A stretch of 8,105 bases of DNA from assembly GCA_016880395.1 (NCBI GenBank), contig JAEHDN010000336.1, forward strand, positions 1-8,105, written 5' to 3'. The notes beneath the pieces are model-generated. The model did no database searches, was not told the DNA's origin, and was given only the letters and a program-made list of their open reading frames with translations. The stretch is from Candidatus Eiseniibacteriota bacterium. GTDB lineage: Bacteria; Eisenbacteria; RBG-16-71-46; SZUA-252. This document shows, one piece after another, positions 5,111 to 8,105 of this stretch. The translations under genes were made by a program, and so were the position numbers. Numbering within the stretch: position 1 is the stretch's first letter; the number at the start of each line of letters is the position of its first letter.

Positions 5111-8105
5111 TCACAACCGCTCCACCCGCTCCACCGTGAGCGAGCACACACCGAAATCCTCCTCCACCAGTCCGGAGAGCAGGAACGGGCGCAGCTCCGT
5201 GAGGAGGTGGCAGAAGCGGCGGTAGGCGTCCGGGAAGAGCGTGACGTCGTAGAGCGCGGTCGTGTCCTCGAAGGCGATGAACTCCATCGCCTCGTGGGCG
5301 TGGGTCTCGACGAGCTTTCCCTGGACGTACCAGCCGAGCACGGTCACACGCTGGCCGGCGTGCCGGTCGAGGTCGCGCGCGGGGATCACGCCGCGTCCGC
5401 GCATCACGCGCTCGTAGGGCTCGAGCGGGTGCGCGCTCAGGAGGAACCCGAGCGTCTCCACCTCGTGCCGCAGCACGGTCGCCCGATCGTAGTCGGGCGT
5501 GCGGGGCGCGGCCACCGGCTCCGACGCGAAGAGCTCGAGCGGCTGCGCCCTCCGCGCGTGCCCGTCCAGATAGAGCTCCCAGAGGAGCTCCGGTCGCGAC
5601 CGCCCGCCGGCGATGGAGTCCAGAGCCCCCGACTTCACGAGCAGCTCGAGATCCGAGGGCGGGAGCGTCACGCGCGCCCGTAGCTCGGCGAAGGATGCGA
5701 ACGGTCCGCCACGCGCGCGCTCCGCGAGGAGCGATTCGAGCGACTCCGCGCGGAGCCCTTTGAGCTGCATGAGCCCCATCCGCACCTCGCGGTCCTTCCC
5801 CGCGTACAGGCGCTCGCTCGCGTTCACGTCGGGCGGGAGAACCGCGAGGCCCATCCGCTTCGCCTCCGACACGTAGGCGAACGTCCGGTAGTAGCCCCCC
5901 TGGTTCGAGATCACCGCCGCGATGAACTCGGCCGGGTAGTGCGCGCGGAGCCATCCGCTCCGGAACGACACGAGCGCGTAGGACGCGCTGTGCGGCTTGC
6001 AGAAGGAGTAGCCGGCGAAGGAGAGGATCATGGTCCAGACCTTCTCCACCACCTCCGGCGACGCGCCGCGCGCGAGCGCGCCCTCGTGGAACTCGGCCTG
6101 ATACGAGCGGAGCGGCCGCACCGGCCGCTTGTGGCTCAGCGCCTTCCGGAGCGCCTCGGCGTCCGCGAGCGAGAGCCCGCCCAGCTCCATCGCGACCTTC
6201 GTCACGTCCTCCTGGTAGCAGAGGATGCCGTAGGTCTCGTCGAGCGTGTGCCGGAGCGCGGGATGGAGCGGATCGTATGCGCCGCCGTGGAGCCGGCGGA
6301 CGTACTCGCGGATGTACTTGTTCGACGCGGGGCGGATCATGGACGAGTGGATCACGAGATGGTCGAAGTCGCCGACACCGGCCTTCCGCTGGAGCTGCCG
6401 CATGGACGGCGACTCCACGTAGAAGACGCCGACCGTCCGTCCTTCGGCCATGAGCCGCTGCGTCTCGGGGTCGTCGATCGGGTTCCACGCCCGCTCGTCG
6501 ATCCGGAGCCCCGTGTTCCGCTCCACCGCGGCGAGCGCGTCCCGGATCACGGCGAGCGAGCGGTTCCCGAGGAGATCCATCTTCACGAGGCCGTAGTCCT
6601 CGACCTGATCCTTCTCCCACTGCACGATCGGGACGCCCTTGGGCGCGATCTCGACCGGGACGTGGTCCGCGAGCGCGTCGGGCACGAGCACGATGCCACC
6701 GCTGTGCACGGCGAGGTGGCGCGGGTGCCCCTCGAGCGCGGTAGCGAGCGCGAGGATCTCCGGCCAGGGGGGCTCGAAGTCGACGTCCTGGAAGCGAGGA
6801 TGCCCTCCGATCCGGTCGATCTCGTCCTCGTAGCCCCAGAACGCGGCGAGCCGCTTCGTGACGTTCATGATCTCCGCCTCGGGGAGCCCGTAGACCTTGG
6901 CAATCTCGTGGATCGCGCCGCGCCCGCGGAAGCCGACGTGGTTCGCGACCATCGCGGCGCGCGCCGGCGCGCCGTTCTCCTCGAGGACCGCGAGCTGGAT
7001 CGCGTCCCGCTCGTCCCAGGCGAAGTCGACGTCGATGTCGGGCGGGTCCGTGCGCGCGGGCGAGAGGAAGCGCTCGAAGAAGAGATTGTGCCGAACCGGA
7101 TCGACATGGGTGATGCCGAGCAGGTACGCCACGATGCTCGCGGCCCCCGATCCGCGGCCGCAGATGCGGGGCGTCCTCGAGGTGATCGCCTCGACGATGA
7201 GGAAATAGTCGGCGAAGCCCTTGTCCCGGATGATCCCGAGCTCGCGGTCGAGCCGCGTGCGCACCTCGGCGGGTGGGTTGCGGCCGTAGCGGTGGAGGAT
7301 GCCTGCCTCGCAGCGGGCGCTGAGGATCGCGAACGCGTCGCCGCGGTCGAGCGGATACGACGGGAAGACCGTGCGCCCCATGGGCCAGTCCGCGACGCAC
7401 TCGTCCGCGAGGCGCGCCGCGTTCTCGAGCGCTTCGGGAGCGTGCGGGAGCCGTCGCTCCATCTCGACAGCGGAGAGGAACGCGCGCGCCGGCTCGGCGA
7501 GATCCGCCGGATCGAGACGGTCGAGCGTGGTGTTGCCGTCGATGGCGCGAAGCACCTGGTGGATCCGGTGCCCCTCGGGATGCACGAAGTGGACGTCGTT
7601 CGTGGCGGCGCACGGGATGCCCTCGGCGCGCGCCCAGTGACGGAGAGCGCGATCTCCGCGTCCGGGCACCAGCTCGGCGTGGACCGGAAGCGCGTCGCGG
7701 AGCACGGCGAGCGTTGTACGATCCTCCGAGAGAAGCGAGAGCCCGTCGGGGTGCTTCTGGACGGAGGCCACGAGCGTGAACGCGGGATCGAGATGACGCT
7801 CCGTGAGCACGCGGCAGAGGGAGCGGTAGCCGTCCCGGCCGCGCGCGAGAAGGACCGCACGGGCCCGTCCGTTGGAATCACCGCGGCCATCGCAGCGGGC
7901 ATCGTCGCGACCGTTGGAGCGGGCGGGCCTCGCGGCGTCGGGCTCGACGACCTCGGCCCCCGCGATCGCCTTGAGCCGGGCCTCGTCGCAGATCTGTCGG
8001 TAGAAGACGAATCCGTAGAGCGCGTTCGTGTCGGTGAGCGCGAAGCGGTCCATGCCGCGGTCGCGCGCGGCGAGGGCGAGGGCCTCGAGCGTGTCGACCC
8101 CCCGC
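5111..8105 (-). CDS. dnaE: DNA polymerase III alpha-type subunit (C-family DnaE-like), N-terminus outside window
   Basis: The frame ends at TGA 5113-5111 and runs open to the right edge (last whole codon 8104-8102), giving 997 visible residues. The Met at 8053 is internal: the codons before it (RGVDTLEALALAARDRG) are normal PHP-domain sequence, so perhaps 15-25 residues are missing. Numbering from that Met: PHP domain about 1-230, with TDTN (7-10), GAEV (32-35) and NDVH (152-155); palm and fingers with GRGSGAASIVAYLLGI (299-314), catalytic PDIDVDF (338-344; Asp339 and Asp341) and the third acidic site KMD (491-493); ETYGILCYQEDV (606-617); GYSFCKPHSASYALVSF (681-697); a clamp-binding-like QPLELF (837-842); an OB fold about 901-945. 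All polymerase acidic residues are present, so it should synthesise DNA. PHP TDHD is replaced by TDTN, which argues against PHP exonuclease activity. RPASNKYI (574-581) differs from classical DnaE2. At about 1,000 residues it is shorter than E. coli DnaE (1,160), so it may be an accessory alpha subunit. Symbol is by family only. Confidence 0.9.
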   Translation of the reverse strand, partial: RGVDTLEALALAARDRGMDRFALTDTNALYGFVFYRQICDEARLKAIAGAEVVEPDAARPARSNGRDDARCDGRGDSNGRARAVLLARGRDGYRSLCRVLTERHLDPAFTLVASVQKHPDGLSLLSEDRTTLAVLRDALPVHAELVPGRGDRALRHWARAEGIPCAATNDVHFVHPEGHRIHQVLRAIDGNTTLDRLDPADLAEPARAFLSAVEMERRLPHAPEALENAARLADECVADWPMGRTVFPSYPLDRGDAFAILSARCEAGILHRYGRNPPAEVRTRLDRELGIIRDKGFADYFLIVEAITSRTPRICGRGSGAASIVAYLLGITHVDPVRHNLFFERFLSPARTDPPDIDVDFAWDERDAIQLAVLEENGAPARAAMVANHVGFRGRGAIHEIAKVYGLPEAEIMNVTKRLAAFWGYEDEIDRIGGHPRFQDVDFEPPWPEILALATALEGHPRHLAVHSGGIVLVPDALADHVPVEIAPKGVPIVQWEKDQVEDYGLVKMDLLGNRSLAVIRDALAAVERNTGLRIDERAWNPIDDPETQRLMAEGRTVGVFYVESPSMRQLQRKAGVGDFDHLVIHSSMIRPASNKYIREYVRRLHGGAYDPLHPALRHTLDETYGILCYQEDVTKVAMELGGLSLADAEALRKALSHKRPVRPLRSYQAEFHEGALARGASPEVVEKVWTMILSFAGYSFCKPHSASYALVSFRSGWLRAHYPAEFIAAVISNQGGYYRTFAYVSEAKRMGLAVLPPDVNASERLYAGKDREVRMGLMQLKGLRAESLESLLAERARGGPFASFAELRARVTLPPSDLELLVKSGALDSIAGGRSRPELLWELYLDGHARRAQPLELFASEPVAAPRTPDYDRATVLRHEVETLGFLLSAHPLEPYERVMRGRGVIPARDLDRHAGQRVTVLGWYVQGKLVETHAHEAMEFIAFEDTTALYDVTLFPDAYRRFCHLLTELRPFLLSGLVEEDFGVCSLTVERVERL
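7869..7918. repeat. Short imperfect repeats inside a polymerase PHP insert
   Basis: CCGTTGGA occurs at 7869-7876 and again at 7911-7918, and between them a 12-base unit is repeated in tandem (7883-7894 and 7895-7906, nine of twelve bases equal). They encode a low-complexity Arg/Gly/Asp/Asn-rich stretch (residues about 36-66 counted from the Met at 8053) placed between GAEV and AVLLAR of the PHP domain. Replication slippage is a likely origin. It stays in frame. Confidence 0.5.

Noticed and set aside
5040..7613. Very long minus-strand frame (857 codons) overlapping the polymerase
   Set aside because: Its translation is extremely Arg/Ala/Gly-rich without recognisable motifs, while the other frame carries all polymerase motifs. 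High G+C keeps shadow frames open.
5111..8105. Classical error-prone DnaE2 of an ImuB mutasome
   Set aside because: The N-terminal motif is TDTN.LYG rather than the DnaE2 type, and RPASNKYI replaces the DnaE2 motif; imuA/imuB are not in the window.
1..8105. CRISPR array, insertion sequence, integrase or toxin-antitoxin pair
   Set aside because: No regularly spaced repeats, transposase or recombinase motifs, or typical small gene pairs were seen on either strand.

Overview
This is a G+C-rich bacterial chromosomal window (hand counts of sample stretches give roughly 70% or more, with a lower patch around 4500-5050). Long overlapping open frames in every direction are a by-product of the base composition. 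Six protein-coding genes are real. Two of them run off the window edges. The gene set (tandem DUF2330 proteins, a YwaF-like membrane protein, a short DnaE-type polymerase with a degenerate PHP motif) would fit an uncultivated or environmental lineage such as Myxococcota or a Candidatus Eisenbacteria-like group, but nothing here fixes the taxonomy.

Layout. The left third reads rightward: the C-terminal part of one DUF2330 protein (to 931), a 100-base spacer packed with inverted repeats and a homopyrimidine run, a complete secreted DUF2330 paralogue (1032-2408), and a seven-helix membrane protein of the TIGR02206/YwaF family (2427-3140). The rest reads leftward. In order of transcription it holds a C-family DNA polymerase alpha subunit (8105 to 5111, lacking only the extreme N-terminus), a 200-base spacer carrying the 5' half of a serine-type tRNA (5026-4983), a HIT-family nucleotide hydrolase (4910-4506), a DUF3303 small protein (4463-4170) and a tandem two-domain GNAT acetyltransferase (4125-3079). 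The two gene sets converge and their coding 3' ends overlap by 62 bases (3079-3140).

How the genes relate. The two DUF2330 genes are clear tandem duplicates. The second has its own ribosome binding site and signal peptide, so both products probably act outside the cytoplasm. HIT, DUF3303 and GNAT are spaced about 40 bases apart on one strand and could be co-transcribed, but no shared pathway is evident. The polymerase is a separate unit of DNA replication or repair.

The most unusual stretch is 4500-5050. It contains a degenerate half tRNA with intact D and anticodon arms but no T-arm, a UGG anticodon in a Ser(UGA)-like context, an imperfect palindrome, and a HIT gene of lower G+C. This looks like an old integration or rearrangement scar, or less likely a tRNA-like leader. 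I do not see a complete new defence or mobile system in this window.
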